From Planctomycetaceae bacterium (GTDB lineage: Bacteria > Planctomycetota > Phycisphaerae > Phycisphaerales > SM1A02), in the NCBI GenBank assembly GCA_021297795.1, contig JAJTGL010000006.1, positions 1 to 64,000 of the forward strand: a DNA stretch of 64,000 nt. Reading direction: 5' to 3'. Below are positions 8,990-17,249 of the stretch, one piece after another. The translations under genes and the position numbers were made by a program. Below the pieces are notes generated by a model, which did not search any database, was not told where the DNA came from, and saw only the letters and a program-made list of their open reading frames with translations. How positions within the stretch are numbered: position 1 is the stretch's first letter; the number at the start of each line of letters is the position of its first letter.

Positions 8990-10440
8990 CTTCCTCGAAT
9001 GGACAAGGTCCTCGCCATCACTGCGGGCGCTTCCACGCCACGGGGCCCACGCGTCGTGACATGCTGCGCACGCTCGGCGGCGGCTTCGGGATGATGGCCT
9101 TCGCCGGGCTCTTCGGTCGCATCGCGCGCGCGGACGATGCGCAGCGGTTGCTCGACGCGCGCGCGCTCGGTGCGACGCACGTACGGCCGCGTGCGCGCAG
9201 CGTGATCTTCCTCTACATGGACGGCGGACCATCGCAGGTCGACACGTTCGATCCGAAGCCGCGGCTGGATGAACTTCATGGGAAGCCGTTCCCGATGGCC
9301 ACGGCGCCGACCCAGTTCAACAACAAGGGTACGACGCTCGCCTCGCCCTGGAAGTTCAAGCGCTACGGAGAGTCGGGATTGCCGATCTCCGATCTCTTCC
9401 CGAACGTCGCGAAGCTCGCCGATGAACTCTGCGTCGTGCGGTCGATGACGAGCAGCTTCAGCGAGCACACGAACGCGAACTACTTCCTGCACACGGGGCT
9501 CGGGATCCCGGGGCGTCCGTCGATGGGAGCGTGGTCTTCCTACGGACTCGGCAACGAGAACGACGATCTGCCGGGGTTCGTCGTGCTCGAGGGCGGACTG
9601 GTGCCGCCCGGCGGGCTCGACTGCTTCTCCGCGGGATTCCTGCCCGCGCGTCATCAAGGCACCATCATGCGGCCGACGGGGGAGGCGATCGCTGATGCGA
9701 CGCTGCGCGAGCCTGCCGACGCGCAGATGCGCAAGCGGCAGCTTGTGGCGCGGCTTGATTCGGCATTCGCGCACGATGCGCAGTCGGAGGCGATCGAAAG
9801 TGCCATTGCGAATCATGAGCTCGCGTATCGCATGCAGGCTGCGGTGCCGGAACTCGCGTCGCTCGATGGCGAGACCGACGAGACGAAGGCGCTGTACGGG
9901 TTCGACGCTCCCGATGCCGCGACGCGGATCTATGCGCGCGAATGCTGCCTTGCGCGGCGGTTGGTGGAGCGCGGGGTGCGCTTCATCGAGGTGACGTGTC
10001 CGCGCACGAACGCGGACCGCTGGGATCAGCACAGCGATCTGCGTTCGGGGCACGAGGGGAATGCTCGCGCGGTGGACCAGCCGATCTCGGCGTTGCTCAT
10101 CGATCTCAAGCGGCGTGGCCTGCTCGAATCGACGCTCGTGGTCTTCGCGGCGGAGTTCGGACGGACGCCGTTCGCGCAGGGATCCGACGGACGCGACCAC
10201 AATCCGTTCGGGTTTTCGATCTGGATGGCGGGCGGTGGTGTGCGCGGCGGCACGGCGATTGGTGCGACCGACGAGTTCGGCTACCGCGCGGTCGAGAAGC
10301 CGTATCAGATCCACGACTTGCACGCGACGATGCTGCACCTCATGGGCGTCGATCACCGGAGGCTGACGTTCCGCTCGGGTGGGCGGGATCATCGGCTGAC
10401 CGACGTGCACGGCGTGCTGATCGAGGACGCGATCGCCTGA
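8986..10440 (+). CDS. DUF1501 domain protein with twin-arginine-like signal
   Basis: The 484-residue product belongs to DUF1501, a family related to alkaline phosphatase/sulfatase folds and nearly always found beside PSD1 proteins in planctomycetes. TRRDMLRTLGGGFGMMAFAGLFG (residues about 22-44) looks like a Tat signal. Typical DUF1501 sequences follow: VIFLYMDGGPSQVDTFDPKP, then DEL(C)VVRSM, HTGLG, and the C-terminal AEFGRTPFAQGSDGRDHNPFGF and VHGVLIEDAIA-like end. Translation is coupled to the PSD1 gene through an ATGA overlap at 8986-8989. Palindromic elements begin 24 bases after the stop. Its activity is unknown; export through Tat is inferred from the signal. Confidence 0.92.
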   Translation: MTSSNGQGPRHHCGRFHATGPTRRDMLRTLGGGFGMMAFAGLFGRIARADDAQRLLDARALGATHVRPRARSVIFLYMDGGPSQVDTFDPKPRLDELHGKPFPMATAPTQFNNKGTTLASPWKFKRYGESGLPISDLFPNVAKLADELCVVRSMTSSFSEHTNANYFLHTGLGIPGRPSMGAWSSYGLGNENDDLPGFVVLEGGLVPPGGLDCFSAGFLPARHQGTIMRPTGEAIADATLREPADAQMRKRQLVARLDSAFAHDAQSEAIESAIANHELAYRMQAAVPELASLDGETDETKALYGFDAPDAATRIYARECCLARRLVERGVRFIEVTCPRTNADRWDQHSDLRSGHEGNARAVDQPISALLIDLKRRGLLESTLVVFAAEFGRTPFAQGSDGRDHNPFGFSIWMAGGGVRGGTAIGATDEFGYRAVEKPYQIHDLHATMLHLMGVDHRRLTFRSGGRDHRLTDVHGVLIEDAIA

Positions 10441-10464
10441 GCGTTGCAGACGGTGCCAGGCAGT

Positions 10465-10533
10465 GCCAGACGGTGCACGGCACGTGCCATGGGGTGCCTG
10501 GCACCGGCTGGCACGTGCCGTGCACTGTCTGGC
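10465..10533. repeat. palindromic element A (GGCACGTGCC type)
   Basis: This 69-bp near-perfect inverted repeat has arms that carry GTGCACGGCACGTGCC and its complement. The arms flank a central GGTGCCTGGCACC that is itself nearly palindromic. The same layout recurs five more times in the window, always in pairs outside recognisable coding domains. Here it sits just after the DUF1501 stop. It could fold into a long RNA hairpin or a cruciform. No transposase is adjacent. Confidence 0.85.
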
Positions 10534-10624
10534 CCTTCCCGCAAGCCTGGCGAGGAACCTCCGCAACAGGCTTCTCCACCGAGACTTGAATCCTGCCGCT
10601 GCTCCGGTTGATCGTGGTCCGGGT

Positions 10625-10679
10625 GGTGCCAGGCACGTGCCGTGTAGTGCCAGGCACCGGGCGGCACGTGCCGTGCACC
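10625..10679. repeat. palindromic element B, overlapping the 5' end of the dockerin gene
   Basis: This shorter copy of the element keeps GGTGCCAGGCACGTGCC, GTGCCAGGCACC and GGCACGTGCCGTGCACC. It is the partner of element A, with 91 bases between them. Its right end runs into the presumed start of the PepSY/dockerin gene: the GTG at 10673 lies inside the repeat. Confidence 0.8.
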
Positions 10680-11800
10680 GCACCGCGGTTCTCGCCACCG
10701 CCACCGCCGTCTCGGCCGACATCGGCTTCGTGCAGGCGATCTCGCTCTGCCGCGGCGCCGTGCCGCAGGGCACGCTTCTCGGCATCGAGCAGCGCGAGCG
10801 GAACAACATCTGGGTCTACGAGGGCGACATGTACGACGCCGCGTTGACGACGAACTGGGGGCCGCGCTTCAACCGCGACACGGGTGCGGCGCTCGGCGTC
10901 GATGTGGATTCACCCGACGAAACCGAACTCGCCAACCTCTCCGCCATCTTCGCGCGTCTCGGCGAGGCCGTCCTCGACTTCGGCGATGCGCTTCCGATCG
11001 CGAACGAAGCAGCAGGCCGTGACGATGTCATGAAGGTCTCCTTCGATCTCGAGGCGGGAATCCTCGCATTCCAGGTCGAGTACTTCGACGAAGTCACCAA
11101 GGTCTATGTCGACAGCGTGACCGGCGGCGTGATCCCGCATCACGGTGACGGCGACGATGTCGAGGCGACTGTCCCGACGGCGCCGATGCAGGATGCGGTC
11201 ACGCTTGCGGAGGCGGCGCTCGGTGCCGGCTGGAACGCCTACGGCGCAGAGTCCGAGTCGGAGGACGCGGGTCTCGGCGTGACGGTCTCGCTCTTCAACC
11301 TCAAGTCCGGTGAACTCGCCGAGGCCGAGGTGTTCGGTGGTGCGGTGACGTCGGTCGTCGAGTTCGAGCCGATCGGCACGCAGGTGGCGAAGGTCGCCGC
11401 GATGCAGGCGAACTGGAGCCTCGTGGCGACGGACCTCGCCGCAGCGCTCGGCGTCGCCGAGGCCGAGTATCCCGGTTGCGGGGTGAACGAGGTCGAGTTC
11501 GAGATCGAGACGGAGAAGACCGGCACGGATCTCCTCTGGAAGATCGGTCTCGTCACGGTGGACCTGATCGAGGTCGACTTCTTCGTCGATGCGACGGCTC
11601 CGTCGGGCGGCGGCTTCCGCTTCGCGACGGCGCCGGTGAACGGCGTGACGGGTGACATCGACGGCGATGGTCTTGTGACCGCGGCGGATCTTTCCGAGCT
11701 GCTCGGAGCGTGGGGCGCGACCAATCCTCCGATGGATCTCGACGGCGACGACCAGATCGGCGCGGGTGACCTCTCGCTGCTCCTGGCCGCCTGGCGCTGA
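10673..11800 (+). CDS. PepSY-like protein with GC-type dockerin tail; N-terminus compromised by a repeat
   Basis: The certain part begins near base 10690: VSADIGFVQAISLCRGAVPQGTL resembles the start of a PepSY domain. Two such domains seem to follow, the first roughly to residue 165 and the second from MQDAVTLAEAALGAG. The last 50 residues hold GDIDGDGLVTAADLSELL and DLDGDDQIGAGDLSLLLAAW, a pair of calcium-loop repeats like the GC-type dockerin tails of Phycisphaerae secreted proteins. The frame is open back to 10463, but that stretch is translated repeat DNA. From the GTG at 10673 the product has 375 residues and a very short signal-like lead (AVLATATAVSA). Either this is a minimal signal or the original one was lost to the repeat. 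PepSY domains are often protease-inhibitor or redox-linked; the role here is unknown. Confidence 0.65.
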   Translation: MHRTAVLATATAVSADIGFVQAISLCRGAVPQGTLLGIEQRERNNIWVYEGDMYDAALTTNWGPRFNRDTGAALGVDVDSPDETELANLSAIFARLGEAVLDFGDALPIANEAAGRDDVMKVSFDLEAGILAFQVEYFDEVTKVYVDSVTGGVIPHHGDGDDVEATVPTAPMQDAVTLAEAALGAGWNAYGAESESEDAGLGVTVSLFNLKSGELAEAEVFGGAVTSVVEFEPIGTQVAKVAAMQANWSLVATDLAAALGVAEAEYPGCGVNEVEFEIETEKTGTDLLWKIGLVTVDLIEVDFFVDATAPSGGGFRFATAPVNGVTGDIDGDGLVTAADLSELLGAWGATNPPMDLDGDDQIGAGDLSLLLAAWR

Positions 11801-11953
11801 GCGTGGTCCGAATCCGACTCCGAGTCCTTCCGGGGAGGGCGCGTGCGATGAAGTAACGCACGCGCGCGGCGGCAGGACCGACGGCCATCATGACCCCCTG
11901 TCCGTCCGCGGGGCGGCGCACCGTGCGCCGTCCCGCGGCGGTTTTCCCGACGG

Positions 11954-12040
11954 GGTGCCAGGCGTTGCACGCCGCGTGCCAACCGGTGCCTGGCAACGGT
12001 TGGCACATGCCAGGCACCGCCTGGCACTTCATGGCACGTG
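11954..12040. repeat. palindromic element C
   Basis: This diverged copy of the GGCACGTGCC-type element begins GGTGCCAGGC, has a GGTGCCTGGCAAC centre, and continues with TGGCACATGCCAGGCACC to a final ATGGCACGTG. It lies with element D in the gap between the convergent dockerin gene and rnr. A rho-independent terminator is not otherwise visible there, so the element may serve both 3' ends. Confidence 0.75.
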
Positions 12041-12114
12041 AGGAGTCCTGCTCGCGCAACCCGCAGTGGAAGCCGCGTGCGAGAGATGCCCCGCGAAAAT
12101 CCCGATGTCGCCGA

Positions 12115-12177
12115 GGTGCACGGCACGTGCCAGGCGGTGCCTGGCACCGCACGGCACGTGCCGTGCACTGTCTGGCA
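12115..12177. repeat. palindromic element D, at the 3' end of rnr
   Basis: This well-conserved copy reads GGTGCACGGCACGTGCC, a spacer, GGTGCCTGGCACC, a spacer, then GGCACGTGCCGTGCAC followed by TGTCTGGCA. It ends 16 bases from the stop codon of rnr on the minus strand, so an rnr transcript would carry it as a 3' hairpin. Confidence 0.85.
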
Positions 12178-12193
12178 CTGCCGGGCGCGCGCC

Positions 12194-14680
12194 TCAGCCC
12201 TTCCGGCCGCGGCGGCCCTTCTTGAAGCCCGGCTTGTGGCCGAACTTGTCGCGGCCGGTCTTGCCCTTGCGGCCGTCGCGCGGCCGCGGCTCGAAGTGCC
12301 GTCCCTCGTCCTCGTTCACGCGCCGTGCGCCGGCGTCGCCCGAGCGCGCGAGCTCGCCCTCGACCTCGATCGCCGCGCGGCCGAACTTCACGATCTCGAG
12401 GTTGAGCTGCCGTCCGCGCAGGTCGATCGCCGAAATCCGCACGCGGATCCGGTCGCCGAGACCGATCGAAGCGCCGCTGCGGCCCGCGATGAGCCGGCCG
12501 CTGCGCTGGTCGCGCGTCCAGCGGTCGACGCGTCCGTCGCCGCCCTTCATGTCGCGGCTCGGGATCGCGCCGTCGACGAGATAGCGGTCGATCGACACGA
12601 ACACGGTGCCGTTCGGCATGATGCCGGTCACGGTGCCGTCCAGCTCGTCGCCGAGGTGCTTCTCGTGCAGGAGCTGCAGCACGAGGAACGTGCGCAGGTC
12701 CTTCTCGGCCTGCTCCGCAGCGACCTCGCGGTCGCTCGAGTGGCGCCCGACCTCGATGAGCCGTGCCTCGTCGAGGACGCGTGGATCCTCGCCAAGCTGT
12801 CGCGCGAGCGCGCGGCGCTTCTTGCCGCCCACCGAGTCGCGTCCGTTGTCGGTGACGTCGAGGAACGCATGCGTCACGCGGTGCACGGTGAGATCCGGAT
12901 AGCGGCGGATCGGGCTGGTGAAGTGCGCGTAGTGCTCGCTCGCGAGCGCGTAGTGGCCGATCAGCGCCGGCGAATAGACCGCCTTCGCCATGCAGCGGAG
13001 CACCGAGAAGTGGATCGCGCGCGATGCGGGCGAGTCGCGCGTCGCATCGAGGAGCGCCTGGAGGTCCTTGCGCGTCGGCTCGTCGGGAAGCCGCCACTTC
13101 GCGAGTCGCGCGAACTGCCGCACCTCCTCGATGTCGCCGAAGGTCGGGTCGGGATGGATGCGGCGCAGGAGCGGCGTGTCGAGCCCCGCGAAGGTGCGCG
13201 CGACGGCCTCGTTCGCCTCGACCATGAACATCTCGATCAGCGTGTGCGTGAACGAGTCGTCCTCGGGCACCGCGTCGACGACGTGTCCATCCTTGTCGTA
13301 CACGAGCTCGACCACGGGGAGATCGAGGTGGATCATGCCCGAGGTCTGTCGTCGTCGGCGGATCGCCTTCGCGAGCTTGTCGGCGAGCGCGAGCGTCGCG
13401 AGCAGTTCCTCCGAGTACTCGGGCTGCGTCTTCGCGTGCTTGCGCGCCTCGTCGGGCTTGCCCTCGATCAGCCGCTGCGCCTCGATGTACGTCAGTCTCT
13501 TCCGCGAGCGGATCACCGTGCGCGCGAGCCGCTGGCCGACGACCTTCGCGTCGGAATCGAGCATGATGAACGCGCTCAGCGTGTACCGAGCCACGCCTTC
13601 CTGCAGCGAGCAGACGCCGTTCGAGAGCGTCTCGGGCAGCATCGGCACGGTGTAGCGGGGGAGATAGACGCTCGTTCCGCGCGCGCGCGCCTCCTCGTCG
13701 AGCGGCGAGTCCTGCGGCACGAAGTGCGCGACGTCCGCGATGTGGACGCCGAGCTCGTAGTTGCCCGTGACCGGATCCTGCTTGATCGAGATCGCGTCGT
13801 CGAAGTCCTTCGCGTCCGGCGGGTCGATCGTGAAGATGAACTCGGCGGTGAGGTCCTCTCGATCCTCCCATCCGCCCACGGCGCCGCTCGTCCCACGGGC
13901 CTCCGCCTCGCGCGTCGAGAGCGCGAACTGCGCGGCCGCCGCGCGCGCCTGCTCGAGCGCCTCCGGGGGAAAGACCTCGCGGATCAGGTACGTGGCGATC
14001 GTCGCCTGGGTCTCGACGTCGGGGCGTCCGGCCGCGCCGAGCACCTCGACGATCACGCCCTCGGCGAGCGCGCCGCCCTCGGGCCAGAGAATGATGTCGA
14101 CGACGACCTTGTCGCCCGCCTTCGCGTTCTTCGCACCGGGATCGCGCACGACGATCGGATCCCGGATCGCCCGCCCATCGGGCTCCACGATCCACTCGCG
14201 TCCGCGCTGCACGAGCTCGCCCGCGAAGCGCGATCTGCCGCGCGAGAGGACCTCCACGACGCGTCCGAACAGATCGTCGCGCGCGCCCGTCGGCGTCGAT
14301 CCGAAGCCGCGGTTCCAGCGATCGCCGCGTCGCACCACGCGCACGCGCACGCGGTCGCCGCTCACGGCGTCCTTCGTCTCGCCTTCGGGGATGAAGAGGT
14401 CGCCTTCGCGGAAGTCGATCTCGGTCTTGAGGAAACCGATGCCGCGCGGCGTGAGCTTGATGACGCCCTCGACCTCCTCGGGCATGCGCGGGAGACGAAG
14501 CTTCTCGTCCTTGCCGATCTCGATCAGGCCGGCCTCGGCGAGTTCGCGAACGGTCTCCCCGAACTCCGGCTCGTCCTCATCGGCGACGCGCAGCTGCCGC
14601 GCCACCTCGTTCATGTAGATCGGAAGGTAGTTCCGGTGCGCGAGGTGGTCGAGAATGCGGCTCTTGAAGCGAAGGCTCAC
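12194..14680 (-). CDS. rnr: ribonuclease R (RNB-family 3'-5' exoribonuclease)
   Basis: RNase R degrades structured RNA from the 3' end, including mRNA fragments and defective rRNA. The 828-residue product matches the family in length and order. It has an N-terminal helix-turn-helix part, two cold-shock-like RNA-binding domains (RGIGFLKTE around residues 78-86), then the RNB domain. The metal-binding aspartates sit in DPPDAKDFDDAISI (Asp286, Asp292, Asp294, Asp295). RNB signatures YLPRYTVPMLPETLSNGVCSL and HFTSPIRRYPDL are intact. An S1 domain (GTVTGIMPNGTVFVS) and a lysine/arginine/glycine-rich tail follow. It is the last gene of the chaperone block, reading the same way as fmdB, grpE and dnaJ, which fits a stress and quality-control role. 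Confidence 0.95.
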   Translation of the reverse strand: MSLRFKSRILDHLAHRNYLPIYMNEVARQLRVADEDEPEFGETVRELAEAGLIEIGKDEKLRLPRMPEEVEGVIKLTPRGIGFLKTEIDFREGDLFIPEGETKDAVSGDRVRVRVVRRGDRWNRGFGSTPTGARDDLFGRVVEVLSRGRSRFAGELVQRGREWIVEPDGRAIRDPIVVRDPGAKNAKAGDKVVVDIILWPEGGALAEGVIVEVLGAAGRPDVETQATIATYLIREVFPPEALEQARAAAAQFALSTREAEARGTSGAVGGWEDREDLTAEFIFTIDPPDAKDFDDAISIKQDPVTGNYELGVHIADVAHFVPQDSPLDEEARARGTSVYLPRYTVPMLPETLSNGVCSLQEGVARYTLSAFIMLDSDAKVVGQRLARTVIRSRKRLTYIEAQRLIEGKPDEARKHAKTQPEYSEELLATLALADKLAKAIRRRRQTSGMIHLDLPVVELVYDKDGHVVDAVPEDDSFTHTLIEMFMVEANEAVARTFAGLDTPLLRRIHPDPTFGDIEEVRQFARLAKWRLPDEPTRKDLQALLDATRDSPASRAIHFSVLRCMAKAVYSPALIGHYALASEHYAHFTSPIRRYPDLTVHRVTHAFLDVTDNGRDSVGGKKRRALARQLGEDPRVLDEARLIEVGRHSSDREVAAEQAEKDLRTFLVLQLLHEKHLGDELDGTVTGIMPNGTVFVSIDRYLVDGAIPSRDMKGGDGRVDRWTRDQRSGRLIAGRSGASIGLGDRIRVRISAIDLRGRQLNLEIVKFGRAAIEVEGELARSGDAGARRVNEDEGRHFEPRPRDGRKGKTGRDKFGHKPGFKKGRRGRKG

Positions 14681-14745
14681 GGGCGCAGTGTAGAAGAGCC
14701 GCTCGGGCTGCGGAGCGGGGGCCGCGCGAATGTCCGCGGGGAAAC

Positions 14746-15378
14746 CTACTTCCCGCGGCCGCGCTTCTTCGCCGACGCGGGCTGCTTCGTCGAAGCAGGC
14801 TTCTTCGCGCCACCGACGATGTTGCCGATGCCGCGTCCGATGCGCGATTGATGCGTCGCGCGCGACTCGATGCGCTTGTTCTCCGCAGCGGCCGCTGCGT
14901 CAGGCCGAGCGCCGCCATCCGACTTCGATGCGGGCTTCGCATCCGAGGTCGCATCCGACTTCCCATCGGACTTCCCATCGGACTTGGACGGACCCGCGCC
15001 ATCCGACTTCGCCGCGGACCTGTCGGTCCCGCTCGGAGCCGAACCTCCGGCGATCTTGCCGTCCGGCCGGGCGTTGGCATCGGTCGCGCCTGCGGCCCTG
15101 CCGTCGGACTTGCCATCGGACTTGCCATCCGACTTGCCTTCCGCCTTCGCCTCGCTTGCCTTCTTCTCGGCGTCTTCGCCGGATCGGTAGCTGTCGCTGC
15201 GGTAGTCGGTCTCGTAGAAGCCGCCACCCTTGAAGATCACCGCGCCACCGATCCCGATCTTGCGCTCGACCTTCTTCTTCCGGCACTTCGGGCAGACGGC
15301 GATCGGATCAGCCTTGATCGACTGGAACTCCTCGAACTCGTGCCCGCAGGCGCGGCAGACGTACTCGTAGGTCGGCAT
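14746..15378 (-). CDS. FmdB-type zinc ribbon protein with KSDG-repeat tail
   Basis: Residues 1-60 are a typical FmdB/CxxC regulatory zinc ribbon: MPTYEYVCRACGHEFEEFQ, then CPKC, with Cys8, Cys11, Cys29 and Cys32 as the likely zinc ligands. The remaining 150 residues are unusual: about eight KSDG or KSDA units within a region made of K, S, D, G, A, P and T, and then a basic SAKKRGRGK end. Most FmdB proteins are only 60-110 residues long. The repeats come from a 12-base DNA motif, so copy number could change easily. The gene lies between grpE and rnr. The function of the family is poorly known; nucleic acid contact is suggested by the basic tail only. Confidence 0.82.
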   Translation of the reverse strand: MPTYEYVCRACGHEFEEFQSIKADPIAVCPKCRKKKVERKIGIGGAVIFKGGGFYETDYRSDSYRSGEDAEKKASEAKAEGKSDGKSDGKSDGRAAGATDANARPDGKIAGGSAPSGTDRSAAKSDGAGPSKSDGKSDGKSDATSDAKPASKSDGGARPDAAAAAENKRIESRATHQSRIGRGIGNIVGGAKKPASTKQPASAKKRGRGK

Positions 15379-15401
15379 GGATCACGTTTCGCTTGGCGGG
15401 T

Positions 15402-15986
15402 TCACGCGTCAGGCGCGACGGCGACCTTCGCGGGACGCAGCACGCTCTCGCCGAGGCGCCAGCCCGTCTGGAAGCGCATGCTCACGCAGCCGGGGGCGAT
15501 GCCCTCCATCGGCTGGCGCATGACCGCATCGTGCTGCATCGGGTCGAACGGCGTTCCCGGCGCGGGCTCGATGCGCGCGATGCCGTTCTGCTCGAGCGCC
15601 TTCTGGAGCTCGGCGCGCGTCATCTCGATCGACTTCGCGAGCTGCTCGACGGTCAACTTCGACGGATCCTGCGCGAGCGCGAGATCGAAGTGGTCCAGCA
15701 CGGGCATCAGCGCGCGCGTGAGCTGCGCAAGCCCGCCGACGCGGGCGCGAGCCTCGTTCTCGACCGAGCGGCGCTGGAAGTTCGCGAAGTCGGCCTGCGC
15801 GCGCAGCTTCGCCGCGACGGCCTCGTCGCGCTCGGCGATCAGCTTCTCGACGACCTGCGTGTAGTCGTCGGTGCGGGTCTCGGCGTCGCCGGGATTCTCG
15901 GGATCGATGGGGTTCTCGTCGGAAGTCATTGCAGCCATCGTTTCAGCAATCGTTTCAGCAATCGTCTGAGGCACCGCTCGGGCCAT
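15402..15986 (-). CDS. grpE: nucleotide exchange factor GrpE
   Basis: GrpE releases ADP from the Hsp70 chaperone DnaK. The 194-residue product has an acidic disordered start and a long coiled coil from about residue 43 (VVEKLIAERDEAVAAKLRAQADFANFQRR). The beta domain shows the conserved GIARIEPAPGTPFDPMQHDAV and GWRLGESVLRPAKVAVA segments. It begins nine bases after the dnaJ stop. The encoded start contains a small tandem repeat (IAET twice, then a third variant), and a start at Met17 or Met20 is possible. No dnaK is in the window, so the partner must be encoded elsewhere. Confidence 0.93.
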   Translation of the reverse strand: MARAVPQTIAETIAETMAAMTSDENPIDPENPGDAETRTDDYTQVVEKLIAERDEAVAAKLRAQADFANFQRRSVENEARARVGGLAQLTRALMPVLDHFDLALAQDPSKLTVEQLAKSIEMTRAELQKALEQNGIARIEPAPGTPFDPMQHDAVMRQPMEGIAPGCVSMRFQTGWRLGESVLRPAKVAVAPDA

Positions 15987-15995
15987 CCCTCGGCG

Positions 15996-17129
15996 TCAGC
16001 CTCCGAAGGGGTTGATCTTCTTCCAGAAGCTCTGCTCGCCGCCGCGGACCTCGACCCTCTCGGTCTGAGCATACTCCGCGAGGAGCTTGCGCTGCTCGTC
16101 GGTGAGCTTCTTCGGGACGACGAGCTGCAGGACCACGTGGAGATCGCCGCGCTCCTTCGACTGCAGTTCGGTCATGCCCGCACGCTCGACGACGACGACC
16201 TCGCCGTGCTGGCTGCCCGCGGGGATCTCGAACTCGACGGGCTCGCCGTCGATTCCCTCGAAGGAGACCTGCGCGCCAAGCGCGGCCTGCGCGAACGCCA
16301 TCGGCTGCACCGCGACGAGATCGGCGCCCCGGCGCTCGACGAAGCGCTCGTGCTCGGAGACACGCACCACGACGTGGAGGTCGCCGCGCGGACCCTTGCC
16401 CTCGGGGCTCACCTCGGGCGGGGTCGGCTCGCCTTCGCCGGAGAGGCGAATGACCTGTCCGTCGGAGATGCCGTTCGGGATGCGCACGCCGAGCTTGCGC
16501 TTCGTCGACACGCGGCCCTGGCCGCGGCATTTCTCGCACTTGTCCTTCACGACGTTGCGGCGACCTCGGCACTCGGGGCAGGTGGTCACCATGCGGAACA
16601 TGCCGCCGAAACCAGTCTGCGCGACCTGGCCCTGTCCGCCACAGGTCGGGCACTGCGCCGGCTTCGAGCCGGGCTTCGCGCCCGTTCCGCCACACGGCTC
16701 GCACACGTCGAGGCGCTTGAACTCGACCTCGCGCTCGCAGCCCGTGAACGCCTCCTCGAGCTCGATCTCGACCTCGGTCTCGAGGTCGAAGCCGCGCGCG
16801 GCCGCGCGCCGTCCGCCGCCGGCCTGCTGTCCGAAGATGTCGTTGAACATCGAGAAGATGTCGGCGACGTCGCGCGTGCGGAAGTCGTGGACCGGATTCT
16901 GGCGAAGGCCCGCGTGACCGTGACGGTCGTAGAGCTGCCGCCTCTCGGCATCGCTCAGCACCTCGTAGGCCTCGGCGCACGCCTTGAACTCGGCCTCGGC
17001 CTCGGGGTTGCCCGGGTTCCGGTCGGGGTGCCATTTCATCGCCTGACGGCGGTAGGCGCGCTTGATGTCCTCCTGCGAGGCCGTCTTCTCGACGGAGAGG
17101 ATCTCGTAGTAGCAGCGCGTCTGCGGCAT
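15996..17129 (-). CDS. dnaJ: chaperone protein DnaJ
   Basis: DnaJ delivers unfolded clients to DnaK and stimulates its ATPase. The J domain fills residues 1-75 with the essential HPD motif at 34-36. The G/F linker is unusually short and poor in glycine and phenylalanine (around NPVHDF...GQQAGGG). The zinc-binding domain has four CxxC repeats: [24 protein letters not shown] and CEKCRGQG. Two beta-sandwich domains follow, and the end is KKINPFGG. Length 377 is normal. AGGA lies before the ATG. It precedes grpE and follows groEL1 by about 120 bases in the same direction. Confidence 0.95.
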   Translation of the reverse strand: MPQTRCYYEILSVEKTASQEDIKRAYRRQAMKWHPDRNPGNPEAEAEFKACAEAYEVLSDAERRQLYDRHGHAGLRQNPVHDFRTRDVADIFSMFNDIFGQQAGGGRRAAARGFDLETEVEIELEEAFTGCEREVEFKRLDVCEPCGGTGAKPGSKPAQCPTCGGQGQVAQTGFGGMFRMVTTCPECRGRRNVVKDKCEKCRGQGRVSTKRKLGVRIPNGISDGQVIRLSGEGEPTPPEVSPEGKGPRGDLHVVVRVSEHERFVERRGADLVAVQPMAFAQAALGAQVSFEGIDGEPVEFEIPAGSQHGEVVVVERAGMTELQSKERGDLHVVLQLVVPKKLTDEQRKLLAEYAQTERVEVRGGEQSFWKKINPFGG

Positions 17130-17249
17130 GGCGTCCTGCCCTGTGGATCTCGTCTGGCCTCGTGCTGCGCCGGGCGAACCTCCCGCACGGCGCGTGAATC
17201 GCCCGCACGCGGTTTCCCGCGTGCGGGCGTGGATCTCACGGTGATTGCA

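Noticed and set aside
8302-10809. An 835-residue minus-strand open frame across the PSD1 end and DUF1501
   Set aside because: It covers two certain genes and repeat elements in the antisense direction and has no recognisable domain.
12038-14851. A 937-residue plus-strand open frame antisense to rnr
   Set aside because: Same cause as above: RNase R on the other strand has every family motif, while this frame has none.
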